From the NCBI GenBank assembly GCA_911728455.2, contig OU452240.1, positions 868,001 through 932,000 on the forward strand: DNA of 64,000 nt, given 5' to 3'. Of this stretch, positions 1 through 10,989 are shown one piece after another. The stretch's first letter is position 1. Each line of letters begins with the position of its first letter. The DNA is from Marthasterias glacialis (Eukaryota > Echinodermata > Asteroidea > Forcipulatida > Asteriidae). The notes under the pieces were generated by a model. That model had not been told where the DNA came from. It was given only the letters and a program-made list of their open reading frames with translations, and searched no databases. Position numbers and translations under genes: made by a program.

Positions 1-141
1 AAAATGCAGTCAAGACATTCAAATATCCACTCCAAAGCTATATAAAGCTAGTAAGCTAAAATATAAATGATTAGCAGAAGCAGAGTACCAGCCATATTTT
101 TATTTCATTCACAATCTAAGTGACCGGTGTCTCACTAATAG

Positions 142-280
142 TTTGCTAAGTATTATTTCCTAAAATTGGTAAGCAGTATTTCCTGAATATGCTAAGCAAT
201 ATTTACTGAATATGCTAAGCATTATTTCCTGAATATGCTAAGTACTATTTCCTGAATACACTAAGCAGTACTTCTTGCTA
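142..280. repeat. 23-bp tandem repeat in TTC17 intron
   Basis: About six degenerate copies of a 23-bp unit with core GCTAAGCATTATTTCCTGAA, in the intron after the last TTC17 exon of the window. Positions 1-141 hold nothing else recognisable. Confidence 0.8.
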
Positions 281-327
281 ACTACCTTGATAAAATTGTG
301 CCCAAATATTTGATCTGTGGAACTCAC

Positions 328-514
328 CGGACTGAGACTCTTGATTGTATCTGTAAGAGGCAAGGATGTTCGCTGGGTAATACTCTCCACAAAGTCCATA
401 GCTGTGTTGCCGTCTGCTAGTGTTTCCACGGTGACGCAAACGGGTGGAAACCATGGCAACGGATGAATGTCATTCTCAAATAGATTCAGGTTCTCATTGA
501 CGAGATGCTTGACT
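328..514 (-). CDS. TTC17: TTC17 coding exon 13 (last in window)
   Basis: Acceptor TTGGCAG, donor GTGAGT; phase 2 in, phase 0 out. Encodes VKHLVNENLNLFENDIHPLP and on to TIKSLSP. The remaining exons, including the C-terminal TPR block, lie left of the window. Confidence 0.86.
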
Positions 515-3500
515 CTGCCAAGGCAAAAATATTTTTAAATACAAGTTCATATAAATCTCAAACCATCAAGGTAAATTTCACGTATACAAAATTGAGAGAA
601 TCTTCGACGATTCAAACGAAGGAAAATTTCAAGGATACCTTGTTTACTTCTCTCAAACTGTGAGACACTTACCTTAAACCTTTATTTTCCGGGGGTAAGT
701 ACATTGGCGCATATTTACTCCAGTCTGGGAGTTCATGTGGGACATTCCGGCAATCATTCTCACTTGGCCAGTCCATTCTGTTCCACGGGGGAGGTGGGAC
801 ATTACCAGGGTTGAAATAAGATGTATAGCTTCGACGAAGACCAGCGCTCAGGTTGAAGCAACTTTCCTCCTGAAGTAGGGAAAACAAAGTACGTAATATC
901 TGTCCTCAAAGAAAAGAACGGCAGAGTTATTCTGAAGTTTGGTGATTAGAAAACTTACCCCGTTTGGAAGCTGAAGACAGTTGTTTCTAATAGTGGCTGT
1001 ATCAACCATCTCAACACCCTACAAAAGTACAAAAAAACATTCGAAAATTTTTAAGAACTTTTTTATCAGAAAGTAAAAACATCTCTTTTTGAAACACCGG
1101 GTGTAACACCAACAACTGCTCTGAGATGCTTTTCAAATAAAATAAAGCAAATTTAAAAGTTCTCTAATTTTTATATCAACACTTCATAAAAATTCGGATT
1201 TGATTTGTTTTGAATTTATTGGGATAAAAACAGCAAGAAACATTGCAACAAAAAAAACAATCAAATATACAAAAATACAGGAGAACATAACAAGAAATAA
1301 ATAAGGAAGTAAATAAAATAGAAAAAAATTGCACAAAATTACCCAAGAATAGCCCCCAAAAGCCACTAACTTAGGCTTATCTCCATTGGAATTTTAACAG
1401 GTTTGGAGTTGCCAAGTTTAAAGAATAAATCTCCAGTTTTCACTTAAATACACCTGACTATTTTTGCCCACGGCCTCACTAAAACGGATAAAATCACAAG
1501 ATTCCAATGGAAGACATCACAAGATGGTTTCTCTGAGACTTACGTGATCTTCTTGGAGAGGAATTCCAAAGATGCTAAGATCAGGTTGAGTACCATGAGT
1601 ACACATCACCGATTGAGATCCATCTCCGATATCTTTGACTTCACAGTGAGGATTATCGGCTAAAACAACAAATCAGTTTTTGTTTTAAACAATGTCAATT
1701 CTAAAGGAGAGGATATTTTTCCTTTACTCAGTTGACGCTGGGATTCTTCAATTTATTCCAGTCCAGCCTGGCAGGATAATCTCACCGCCATCTGGATTAC
1801 ACAAAAACCACCGCTAAAAAGCCAGAAAACGACGAAATATTCAGGACCATGTTTTGTCTTTGTGTGGGTAAAACGAAGCATTACACGGCATGTGCGTGCT
1901 CTGTGCACGCTCAGCAGTGGAAGATCTTGGCAACCTTTGTTCGGATGTTCCAATTTTAAACAATGCGTGTTTCAAAGTCGCCCATTTGCTGTCTCGAAAA
2001 ATATTTTCGTGGATAAACTTCAGCCGGGGCCAACTGGTTAAACGATAGTAAGAGCTTGACCATAAAAACATAGAAGAGAACTTTTTATGTTTACTGGAAG
2101 AACATAATGTAACAAGATTGTGTTTTTATTGAGGTCAACTAGCCATCTTCATTATTTTTTTTTTAACATTACGTTCAGGAGCCCAGCTTTGCACTATGGG
2201 TCATTTTTACACCTCTTCATTTATGTATTCTAGTGTTAGTGTATCACAGCAGGAAACCAGACTAAAATAGCTGGTCTTAAACGGCTCCAGCCGTTTCTTC
2301 ATCAGCCGTTTAATACCAGGTTAACACAATCATGTGACCACCTTTCAACCAATAGGAATGCCTGAACTGTCTTGGGTATTTATGACCAAATGTTTAAAAA
2401 GGAGCCAAAAAGTACTTCACTATCAGACGATCCAAAAGTTTTATGAAAAGTTGTATCAAAGAATTTTCGGACAGAAACATTGATAGAAAGTTTTTCTTTT
2501 TTACCCATTCCTCTCATCAGACGATGTCTGTGGTAGCTCAGGTTAGATTCAAATTGTTCCTCTGCTCTACACTGTGCAATCTTCATCTTTTTCTGGGTTT
2601 GTTCAAATTCATCTTGTTTTATCTTGTAGTCCTGAAGCTCTGAAAGAGTCCGCTGTAATGACCTGTAATAAAACACAAAATTTATGTTTTCAAAATTTCT
2701 TTTTTATATTTTGTTTTTATGGAAGTCAGCAGACACACAAGGCATGTAAGCCACTCGAGGTGTGGGCTACAAATCAGCTGTTTTCCGAGGGGCCATTGCC
2801 ACCTACTCCTGGGGCTGAAACAGAGTTACCCCATTTACAGTTCAAAAGGATGAAGGCTTGGGTATCATCCATCAGAAGCCTGGCTGGTAGAGCAGAAGGC
2901 TCTACCTCCCCAACTTTTATAAAGCAATTATGGTTAGGTGCCTTGCTCAAGGACACAAGTGTCACGACCGGGACTCGAACCCACACTCCGATGACTCAGC
3001 CACCAGAGCTTGAGTCCGACGCACTAACCACTCGGCCACGACACGCCACATTTATTGGAAAATGAGTGCATCTTGGGGCCCCTCTTTATGTAAAACTTTC
3101 TTTCCATATCACCAGGAAAGCACTTGGCACACATTGGTGAAAGAGTAACACTAAAATAAAACTTCACCATTTTTTTTAAGAAAATGTGTTTGGTAAAACA
3201 TCTTTTATTGAAACATTTAACATTTTTTTACTGATTGAAAATGCTATCGATCATTGATTGAAAAATAATTGATACTCACAAATGCTGTGCCTCCAAAGCT
3301 TGTTCAAGCTTCTGATGACATCGCACAGCATGAATACGGCGTTGCGCCCAACAGGTATCAGTAACACCATTGTTTATCGATTGTTCAAAATGTGAGATAG
3401 ATCGATCATACTCTCCAATCGTCTGACAAAGATAAAATATAAATGTGCTTTGAAGGAATACAGACAAAACTTGTCCTTAACACCTTGACTGCCATGCATA

Positions 3501-6500
3501 ATTTCACATGGCATTCCCATTTGCCAAGTGTTATGCGCATGCGCGCATACTGAATAGGTACTAACTTAAATAATTTGAACATAAACCTTTTATAGAAGCA
3601 TGTCCTCACGACTACCAGCAGTGTATTTATTGCGCCCTCAGTGATGCCAGTGTATTTTATTTACAATGCAAAGACCTTTCATTCTCTACGAGTATATTCG
3701 TAGTGGCAGCAAGTGGAAAACCTGTTAGTACGAGTATACTCGTAGTTGGCAGTCAACGTGTTGAACACTTCTTCTCCTATAGGTCTAGTTTTCACTTTTA
3801 TAACATGGTTCCTGAACATAAATTACTTATTGCTATCAAGGCCCCTGAACATGAATATATACATAACGCTATTCCTTATGCATCTACTGCCATGAGTCCC
3901 AGAGAGATATGACTGTACAACAGCGCCCTCAATGAGGTAAAAACGGCTGATAGGTTTACTGTAGGAAAACAGCATACCCTCTATGATGCTGTTGTTGAGG
4001 CTTTGCTTGCTGTAAGCAAAAACGGCACGTACAGATGCAGAACAATCCAACAGCGCCCTCAGTGAGGTCAAAACAGCCATAACTTTACTGTAGGAAAACA
4101 GCTGTGCATTCCCTCTACAGAACAATCTGCGCTTAATGTATAAGCAAATTTCAGAGGTGAGCAAGGAAGGTTTGGGTTGATTTCATGCATTTTTCGCTTA
4201 CACAGCTAGAGCAGAAATTTGGCGCGTACCCTGTAAGCGGAGATTAGGGACTGTAAGCGTAAAATTCCACAGTAAGCACAGCCATGACATTGGGGCCAGA
4301 TGCTTCTAATGACAAAAGTGGTCCTTGAACATGAATAGCGGTAAAAAAAAACAAAAAAACATGCAACTTGTGGCCCCTGAACATGGATAATACACACACC
4401 GCATAAATACTGCCAAGAAGTAGATGCAGCTTGCCCAACTCTTCTCCAGATTCAAGGGCAGCTTCAGCCAAGATGGCCGCCGATCCTGAATAATGGCTAC
4501 GATGAAGTACACTCGCCATATTCAACAAAGCTGTGTTCTTGTCTTTGCTAAAAAAAAAATACATAAAGACATAAAAATGTATCTAACTCCTTGAATGTTC
4601 AAGTGAGGTGCCATTATAAATCCATCAAAATACTCCACTCTAGGGAAACTCAACACCCAAATATTTGGGCTCTGATAAGATTGGTATGCCTGGCCTCATG
4701 CTAAGAGTGGGTGGTTTGGGGGTACAGTACCAAATCCATAAAAATACTCCACTCTATGGTAAATCAAGACACAATGTTTACACTCTTGATAAGATTGGTA
4801 TGCCTGGCCCTCATGCTAAGAGTGGGTGGTTTGGGGGTACAGTACCAAAGCCATCAAAGTACTCAACTCACATTTCTAGGCAATTTCGGAGGACCTGGGA
4901 TGGTTTAGGTCAATTTAAAACACACCCAATCCAAACCTGTACAATTTACCCTCATGTCCTCTTTTCCTAACGTAAATTCTTTGTCCAACAAAATCTACAA
5001 GAACCTTCTGTTGGATTCCGAGGGTTTGGGGACGTTTGGGCCCTCAGTTTTACTTACCGTGGAGCAAAATGAAGAGCTCTTCTTCCACATTCTATTACTT
5101 GCTCTGAGTTACCCTGTGATCGCCAGTAGAAAGTGGCTAGTGTATAGAGTTCCCAGGACGAATTGTTCTAAATGTACAAAAATAGTGAATTATTCACTAA
5201 AAAAAAACACTTTAGAGATTATCATAAATACCATATGATTCTGGTCACTAACCTTAGCAAGGATTCCATCATAACTGGTCAAAACAAGTTGCCCTCCAAA
5301 AAGTCACTCAAAGGAAGTGAAAAAGTTACTCAAAGGAAGTGAAAAAGTCACTCAAAGGAAGTGAAAAAGTCAATCAAAGGAAGAGAAAAAAGTCACTCAA
5401 AGGAAGTGAAAAAGTCACTCATTGTAAGAAACTTTGAAAAAAAATGAAGTAGAAAAGAGAGACATGGAGAGACTTTGATGAAACCCACAGAGAGGCTGCC
5501 ACCATTGTTTATCATGGTATTTCGGCTCAATGGGAGGCAAGTCTGAGTGAATCGAGATTTCCACTAAGATTTCGGCCATGGGACCAGTTATCAGCCCTCT
5601 GAATGAATCCAATACTCTCTCAAAAGAACACAAAAAAATCCTGGTACTTTCTTTGTCTTTGCTTCGTTTAGTCAGGGTTTCTCTATGACAACAACATTCT
5701 TAACAACAAAAAATGATTCCGGCTTTTCCACCAAAATAACACCACACAGAGGCAAAAGATTTGTTTAACACCGAAGGGAAGTGGTTAAGAAACTTTTTAA
5801 ATTCATGTACTTTCCTTCTAATACTTGATTGTTTGAATTATTTTACCTTTTTAAGAGACTTGAATAATCCCGGTCCAATTCCCTGATACATACACGTCCC
5901 TTTGGCCTGTTCACCGATAAGTGGCTCTGGTAAATCTGTGAGATTATTTTTTTCTTGTATGCCCTGTAAATATTACCGTATAAAATGTTCATTAATTTTT
6001 GTATTCAAAGTCATAAATAATTATAAATCCGTAGTGTAACGCTGTGATACAATCTGTTAATCTATTGATTGAAACATTTCAATATTTAATCAATAATCTA
6101 TCCACTAAATCATTCTCTAGGATTGAGTGATGAAAATATCTTAAATCAACATGACTGATCGTCTTCTAGTTTTATCGTATTTCTCAAGTCCCCATAAAAT
6201 AGACATTGACTTTATTCTGTATCTTCGATCTCCTTTTTAGAAATGTTCAATAAAAAGTGATTTCTGTATATTATTTATGAATAAACATCCATTAATTGAT
6301 TATTTACAAGTGATCAATAAATCTGGAGATGTTTTACCTGTAGATGGTCATAGGCATGCATGCTAAAGGTCAGCGGCAAGACTTTGGTGCAATTTGGCAG
6401 TATATTTTTCTTACTTTCTGACAAATCCACGTTATCTGTTATCCTGTTGGAATGAAGAGAATTTTTAAAAATGTTGTCAACTCATGTATTTTCATTTTGA

Positions 6501-8929
6501 TAATTGTTGCTGTTTCTTGAGTGGCTAACATCTCAACTAGACCGTGGCACTTTCACTAGCCCAGAAATACTTTATATTTGACCTCAAATATTTCTGTCTT
6601 TTTTGTATTTGGTGGACTTTTAGCAGAAAGTTTGGAATTGAAAAGTTTAAACTCAAACTTGTCAATGTTCGTCAATTTTCTTACATGTAAGTATGTATTT
6701 AGAAAAAACGTTAGACTGCAGGATTTGTTCGGTTATGGAGTTACTGGCTCAACGGAAAACCCACGCAATCAGGTAGGGACTGAAAACCCAATTCACAAGC
6801 AAGACTCCAGTTTGAAGTGGGATTCGAACCAGGTCCACAGAGATGAAAGACAGGGTAGAACTCACAATGGCCAATCTGAATGCCTGTCTGTTTCTTAATG
6901 GATGTCTGAAAAAATCACAATGGGAGACTTTTAAGGACACTAGATGGCAGCAGACTTACCAGGTATATCCATTGTTCTCGGAATTGTGGGCATGCTCATA
7001 ACTATGTAAACAATAACAATTTACCTGGTAAGTCTGCTGCCACCTATCGTTACAAAGTCTTCCATTTAAGAACATTTTTCTGATGGGTCTTACTTGCTAT
7101 TCTTGAGTTGAAAAGGGATGGTCATCATGGGGTACAGATTGTGCTGGGCCAAGGGCTCTTGAGCTGAGATGCAGTCCGCATCTGTCTTAAGAAACCTCTG
7201 CTCGAGGTCAAGATCTTTATCCTCGTTAGCCTCAATCTCTCTTTTTTGATGATCCAGCTGGGCTTCAAGCTCTCGGATGTGATTGCTGCGTTGACCTTGC
7301 TTAAGGAATGCAATGAAGTTATAAGGTTCTCTCATATTGAAATCGGAGTTTAGCTGTGGGTAGATTGAAAGAGCAGAAAGGGGGTTACTTGGCTATGTGT
7401 AGAATAGCTTTGGCTATGGCTTGACCATTGCATGCATTAATATGCCACTGAAATTGAAGCCAAGTACCACAGCCATAGCCACTAATATAGAGATTTATCC
7501 AAGTGAAGCCTGCATACTTTTCTACCATTAAACCAAATTTACCCTATTTTTTGTGTCTACAGAGCAAGGGTACAACAGCACCATCAAACTTGATAACGGA
7601 CTACACTTTTTTTTGTCAGTTACAAAAGATGTCCCCTTTTTTGTATCCCATGATTCATTCTTGAAGAGAGCCCTCTGTTGTTCCAACACTTATGACCCTT
7701 TTCGTAATCACAGCTTCAGCTCTGCTGCCTTAGGCTTCATCAGAACAATTTGACAACATGCACTTTCTATACTTATCATTCTCGCCGTGCTTCAAGAATC
7801 AAACATGTGGAGAGAGCCCAAGCCGTAATAATTGGTTATGTCAATATGTGACATGTAAATGACACTACATCATATTCATACTCACCATATTAAAGAAACG
7901 GTTATTGTGACATAGCTGTAAAACGTGACTTGTGTAAAACTTTAAAAAACAGTAACTAGGGCTCACACAACCACCAAACAGAAACAAAAAGTGAAACAGT
8001 CAGGGAAACAAAAGCACTTTTAGATTTAAATTTGTAAATAAAAATCTGGTTTTTGTATTTTTTTAAATTCAAAATAAGGGAAAAGTTTCCATATCCGACT
8101 GCCACTTTCTAAGGGATTTTTTAGATTTTTTAATGGATGTTGGGCTTTATTTCCTTTTCTTTTTTTTTTTTTTTTTTTTTAAATATTCCTCTCCAGGAAT
8201 TGGTAGCTAACGCTACTTAATGACCTTAAAAAAAGAAAAACCAAGCGGATATTTCATTATTGCGCGGCTGGAACTTTCGCACATTCATGCCCAAAATGGC
8301 GTTATATCGAGTAGCGTTGTCAAGCCCAACGTAGATGTGCAAAACGCTAATTTTTTCATGATTTCGACACTTTGTAATTGTTCAAAGTGCCTGTTCCTCT
8401 CTGAGCTCTTTATACATTCTGTCAACCTTTCAGGACTGGTAAAGATGTAATCTGAACTAAAAGGAAGATAAAGTGGCAGCCGGATATAGTATTTTTGCCA
8501 AAATAAGATTTTGTGGACCTTTGTTAAATTTTCATTTAATAAAGGCAATTACTAGGACTGACGGATTAGAAAGTGCACTTCCTTTTGATCACATTGCTCT
8601 ATTCAATTAATTATGATTCCCAACAGAGGGGCGAAGTCATAGAAAAATAGTATATCACACGGTACGGGGCGAAATGACCAACCAAGGCATAATCCAATCT
8701 CATCACCACTCCAGTGATCCAGAAAACAAAATGTGCAAAAGGAAGCTAAATTTGTGATGTTATTTATTGTTCTTCTGCCCCGATCTCTTACCTGTTGTGT
8801 TATCATGCCTTGTTCTGTAACCAGCCAGTGTGTAGTAGCTTCAGAGTGAGTAGAACACAGCAAAAGCATCACGACAAGCAAAACAACCATCCTTGTTTTG
8901 CTTATTCTACCCTCCCTGTACGCCACCAT
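328..8929 (-). CDS. TTC17: TTC17 orthologue, 5' half (13 coding exons, partial)
   Basis: Tetratricopeptide repeat protein 17. In vertebrates it is linked to actin organisation and ciliogenesis and reported as an ER-resident adaptor (family knowledge). Coding exons, in order: 8792-8929, 7094-7353, 6338-6443, 5847-5963, 5253-5293, 5058-5167, 4400-4547, 3280-3422, 2505-2662, 1544-1659, 959-1018, 673-869, 328-514. All have AG/GT borders and, except at the 4/5 junction, phases agree. They give about 595 residues, roughly half of the vertebrate protein. Visible order: a hydrophobic signal at residues 14-30, the family motif THWLVTEQG, a coiled coil with RELEAQLDHQ, three TPR-like helix pairs (NNSSWELYTLATFYWR, ALLNMASVLHRSHYSG, TIGEYDRSISHFEQS), then a second coiled coil starting KLEQALEAQH. 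MYLPPENKGLR in exon 12 is a very characteristic TTC17 string. The start at 8929 has an A at -3 and a G at +4. The 3' half lies beyond position 1. Confidence 0.93.
673..869 (-). CDS. TTC17: TTC17 coding exon 12
   Basis: Acceptor CTACTTCAG, donor GTAAGT; phase 0 in, phase 2 out. Encodes MDWPSENDC and MYLPPENKGLR; the latter is diagnostic for TTC17. Confidence 0.93.
959..1018 (-). CDS. TTC17: TTC17 coding exon 11 (60 nt)
   Basis: Acceptor TTTTGTAG, donor GTAAGT-like; exactly 20 codons, phase 0 on both sides: GVEMVDTATIRNNCLQLPNG. Supported by fit between neighbouring exons. Confidence 0.78.
1544..1659 (-). CDS. TTC17: TTC17 coding exon 10
   Basis: Acceptor TGTTTTAG, donor GTAAGT; phase 1 in, phase 0 out. 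Encodes DNPHCEVKDIGDGSQSVMC and on to LQEDH, a low-complexity linker region. Called mainly from splice sites and phase agreement on both sides. Confidence 0.78.
2505..2662 (-). CDS. TTC17: TTC17 coding exon 9 (coiled coil)
   Basis: Acceptor TATTACAG, donor GTAAAA; phase 2 in, phase 1 out. Encodes SLQRTLSELQDYKIKQDEF and a polar, Gln/Lys/Glu-rich helix, the predicted coiled coil after the TPR block. Confidence 0.9.
2766..3053 (-). mobile_element. tRNA-Leu-derived SINE (family B)
   Basis: On the minus strand a tRNA-like head with an A-box region GTGGCCGAGTGG and a B box GGTTCGAGTCCC is followed by a tRNA-unrelated body (TGTCCTTGAGCAAGGCACC). It lies in the TTC17 intron between exons 8 and 9. 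Related copies are at 29385-29587 (minus) and 32127-32310 (plus). Confidence 0.85.
3280..3422 (-). CDS. TTC17: TTC17 coding exon 8 (TPR)
   Basis: Acceptor TTTGTCAG, donor GTGAGT; phase 0 in, phase 2 out. Encodes TIGEYDRSISHFEQS and ends CHQKLEQALEAQH, near-identical in pattern to the vertebrate TTC17 segment. Confidence 0.93.
3918..4116. repeat. Two diverged copies of a ~55-bp unit
   Basis: A block starting CAGCGCCCTCA and containing TTTACTGTAGGAAAACAGC occurs at about 3920-3975 and again at about 4050-4110, with a related CCCCTGAACATG motif in the surroundings. Intron of TTC17. Confidence 0.6.
4400..4547 (-). CDS. TTC17: TTC17 coding exon 7 (TPR)
   Basis: Acceptor after a long T tract ending TTAG, donor GTGTGT; phase 2 in, phase 0 out. 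Encodes KDKNTALLNMASVLHRSHYS through LLLGSIYA, aligned with the vertebrate 'valine/leucine-asparagine-x-leucine-HR' TPR. Confidence 0.92.
4630..4862. repeat. Two-copy ~118-bp tandem duplication
   Basis: A near-identical block with GATAAGATTGGTATGCCTGG and GGTGGTTTGGGGGTACAGTA appears twice in tandem. Intron of TTC17 between exons 6 and 7. Confidence 0.85.
5058..5167 (-). CDS. TTC17: TTC17 coding exon 6 (first TPR)
   Basis: Acceptor ACATTTAG, donor GTAAGT; phase 0 in, phase 2 out. Encodes NNSSWELYTLATFYWR and ends ALHFAP, a clear TPR helix pair of the TTC17 N-terminal block. Confidence 0.92.
5253..5293 (-). CDS. TTC17: TTC17 coding exon 5 (41 nt)
   Basis: Short exon encoding QLVLTSYDGILAK, directly before the NNSSW block as expected for the family's helix before the first TPR. 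Acceptor TTTGGAG, donor GTTAGT. It needs one base from the preceding exon (phase 1), which exon 4 as called does not supply. Its upstream side abuts a 22-bp tandem repeat. Confidence 0.68.
5300..5422. repeat. 22-bp tandem repeat beside TTC17 exon 5
   Basis: Five or so copies of a unit with core CACTCAAAGGAAGTGAAAAA. It lies directly upstream (in gene sense) of the 41-nt exon and covers the place where its polypyrimidine tract must be. Confidence 0.88.
5847..5963 (-). CDS. TTC17: TTC17 coding exon 4
   Basis: Acceptor TTTACAG, donor GTAAAA; 39 codons, phase 0 on both sides. It encodes GIQEKNNLTDLPEPL, similar to the vertebrate block after the His-rich segment, and ends KSLKK. The join to the next exon is out of phase, so a small exon may lie between them. 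Confidence 0.85.
6338..6443 (-). CDS. TTC17: TTC17 coding exon 3
   Basis: Acceptor CCAACAG, donor GTAAAA. The first base completes the codon split with exon 2. The end, NCTKVLPLTFSMHAYDHLQ, matches the TTC17 family block with a Cys-Thr-Lys and a His-Ala-(Phe/Tyr)-x-His-Leu. Confidence 0.92.
6757..6895 (-). mobile_element. tRNA-derived SINE fragment (family A)
   Basis: Minus-strand match to the fuller copy at 28533-28775: shared B-box region TGGGATTCGAACC (as read on plus) and the CAGGTAGGGACTGAAAACCC body. TTC17 intron 2. Confidence 0.8.
6941..7046. mobile_element. Palindromic MITE, 25-bp arms
   Basis: Arms GGCAGCAGACTTACCAGGTA at 6941-6965 and its reverse complement at 7022-7046 match over 25 bases with one mismatch, around a ~56-bp centre. 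No coding capacity. TTC17 intron 2. Confidence 0.88.
7094..7353 (-). CDS. TTC17: TTC17 coding exon 2
   Basis: Acceptor CCCACAG, donor GTAAGA; enters in phase 0 and leaves in phase 2. It encodes the first coiled coil (HIRELEAQLDHQKREIEANE) and the conserved acidic stretch ending near DADCISAQEPL. Confidence 0.92.
8091..8487. mobile_element. ~400-bp inverted-repeat element (family I, copy 1)
   Basis: Termini ATATCCGACTGCCACTTT and AAAGTGGCAGCCGGATAT are reverse complements with one mismatch. The body contains AATATTCCTCTCCAGGAATT and is shared in inverted orientation with 22628-22975. TTC17 intron 1. Confidence 0.85.
8792..8929 (-). CDS. TTC17: TTC17 coding exon 1 (signal peptide)
   Basis: 46 codons from ATG to CAACAG before a GTAAGA donor, ending in phase 0. 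It encodes a basic N-terminus, a leucine/valine-rich hydrophobic core (residues 14-25) and then THWLVTEQGMITQQ, which matches the start of mature TTC17. A second ATG at residue 14 is an alternative start that keeps the hydrophobic core. Confidence 0.9.
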
Positions 8930-8945
8930 CTTGGATCGAATGAAG
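8915..8945 (-). promoter_or_regulatory. YY1-like site over the TTC17 start codon
   Basis: The minus strand reads CCAAGATGGTGGCG across the initiation codon, close to the known YY1 consensus AAGATGGCGGC. YY1 sites over start codons of TATA-less promoters are established in animals. That it acts here is inference. Confidence 0.45.
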
Positions 8946-9294
8946 CTTTTTTGCGACGGTGTACAAGTGGAGTTAGTAATCGAATTATAAATTAATAATC
9001 ATTTTAACTGTAAAACCAAATTAATATTTGATGAATTTAAGTAAAAAGATTTACATAGTATTTTCTACCTCATTAATTGATTAATTTTAGTACAAAATAA
9101 AGATATGCAGTAATTTTGATTGTACCAACTTCTGGCTACCGTCCAGTTATGAATTCATTCATGAGCGAGAGGCATAGGTGAGGCTGTCACGTGATACTTG
9201 ACAGGTGAGGAGTCTCTTTCATTCAGAGCAAAGTTTTAAAATCCCGCAAAGTAGACTACTAGTACTACTACGGTAGGCCTACTACCAAAGATTA

Positions 9295-9529
9295 TAGAGC
9301 GCCGTAGGCGCAAGATGGGGAATTCTGGCTGAAATGTGAAATCTCACTGGACGCCATTTCGGCAAGTGACTCTAATGATACAACACTGATACGCGCGGTG
9401 TAGAAAATGATAATTGCTATCAATGGAATTAACTCAGGCATTCACTTGCCGAAATGGCGTCCATGCGTATTTCACTTTCCAACAGTAGATAAAGGCCCAG
9501 CTCTCAATCTTGCGCCTACGGCACTCTAC
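9295..9529. mobile_element. MITE with long nested inverted repeats
   Basis: Outer arms TAGAGCGCCGTAGGCGCAAG and a reverse complement with one mismatch. An inner pair GGACGCCATTTCGGCAAGTG and its reverse complement also match. About 235 bp, no coding potential. Confidence 0.87.
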
Positions 9530-10808
9530 CGCGAATGAAACAAATCACAGAGTTAGTTTATTTACATCCATGACATTCATGGTCCAAACACCTGTTACAG
9601 TACAGCAGCATACAAAAGTTCTGGAGTTTGAGAAACTTGACTTCGAAAAGATCCTATCAAGCTCACCGGGAGCAGACGTTCTCTGTTTTGCCGCCTTTTT
9701 GTGAGAGGTTCTTTGGTTGGTCAGCTATAGCAGTAACATTGTAAGTGTTTAGTGGTCATACTTATACTTTTTTCCCAGAAAGAAACATCCACACTGAATC
9801 AGGGTCACAACTTGTTTTACTTTTGGTCACATTTCGCCACCGGGACTTATGTTCTGAAAATGAAATGTGATAGCATAGGCCTATTGCAATTTCGTACAGA
9901 AAACTTCCGGCCGTTTTGACCTCATTTGAGGGCGCTGTTGTACACAACTCTATGAGACTCATGACGTCATATGCATCACGGGTCTAAAAAACTGAGAAGG
10001 GCAACACATGCTAGAACGTAGTTCTGAGCATCACGGTGGCGTTATTAAAACAAATAAATAAATAAAAAAAAACACGTTTTTTTTAAACCACTCCCAATTC
10101 AATTCTGAACGTTCAAAATATTGTTTCCCATGCTGCTTGAGCACTTGCAATCTGTCCAAACTTCCAAAATATCAAAAACTGTCATTGAGTAATTATTTAC
10201 TTGTAACTTCGTGAGTTTTTTCATCCACCTGCAACCTCCACATGGCTATGCCCACGAACGAACCACTCTCAAAATACGCAATTGAAAAAACACGCGAGGG
10301 CCTCATTTTTATTAACTGTTAATTTTAAAACAAAACAGGACACAAAAAGATGCTCAAAAAGAGTGGACAATTTTTTATTGAGAACAAAGCAATACAAACA
10401 AGAACAATACCAAAATTGTTAATAAAGACTGCCGTTTCAACATATTTTTGGTTAATCAATAACTGTAATTTCCCATTTAAAATACCGAAATTATAGTACT
10501 GTAATAATAATATTATAAGATTATGTTGGTGTTAATACGTAAATTTTGTTTCCCCTTGACTTTAACGTGCAAATATAATGCACAAGCGCCTAACTGCGTC
10601 ATAAATCATTATGAACGGTTCCATTCCTCCACGAAGGGGAGCTGGAAGTAACAAAGTATTATCATTAATTAAAGGGGCTGTGTCGTCATGATTATAGCAG
10701 GCCTCCTGTGGATGTGCGTGGAAAAATGAACTCTCACCCTGTACTGCGCGTGCATGTGCTTGCAGTCAAATCGCAAAGGGTGCTGTCCAGATCCATTGAC
10801 CTCCATTA

Positions 10809-10989
10809 ATAGACCTTTATCATGGTGCGGCCATCTTGATTTTCTCCCATTCAAACCAATGTAACCAAACCGAGGCTGGAAGGGAAAATAGTCTGGTTCC
10901 TTTTTGTACAATGAATATTAGCATCTATTACTGACATTATTGGATACAGGGAACATGACCAAGATGGTGGCACCATGATAAAGGTCTAT
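10809..10989. mobile_element. ~180-bp palindromic MITE (ATAGACC family, copy 1)
   Basis: Termini ATAGACCTTTATCATGGTG and CACCATGATAAAGGTCTAT. The body (CAAACCGAGGCTGGAAGGG) recurs in opposite orientation at 59573-59751, confirming a mobile family. Confidence 0.92.

Noticed and set aside
2574..3065. 163-residue plus-strand open frame
   Set aside because: It spans a TTC17 exon in antisense and a tRNA-derived SINE; no protein family is recognisable.
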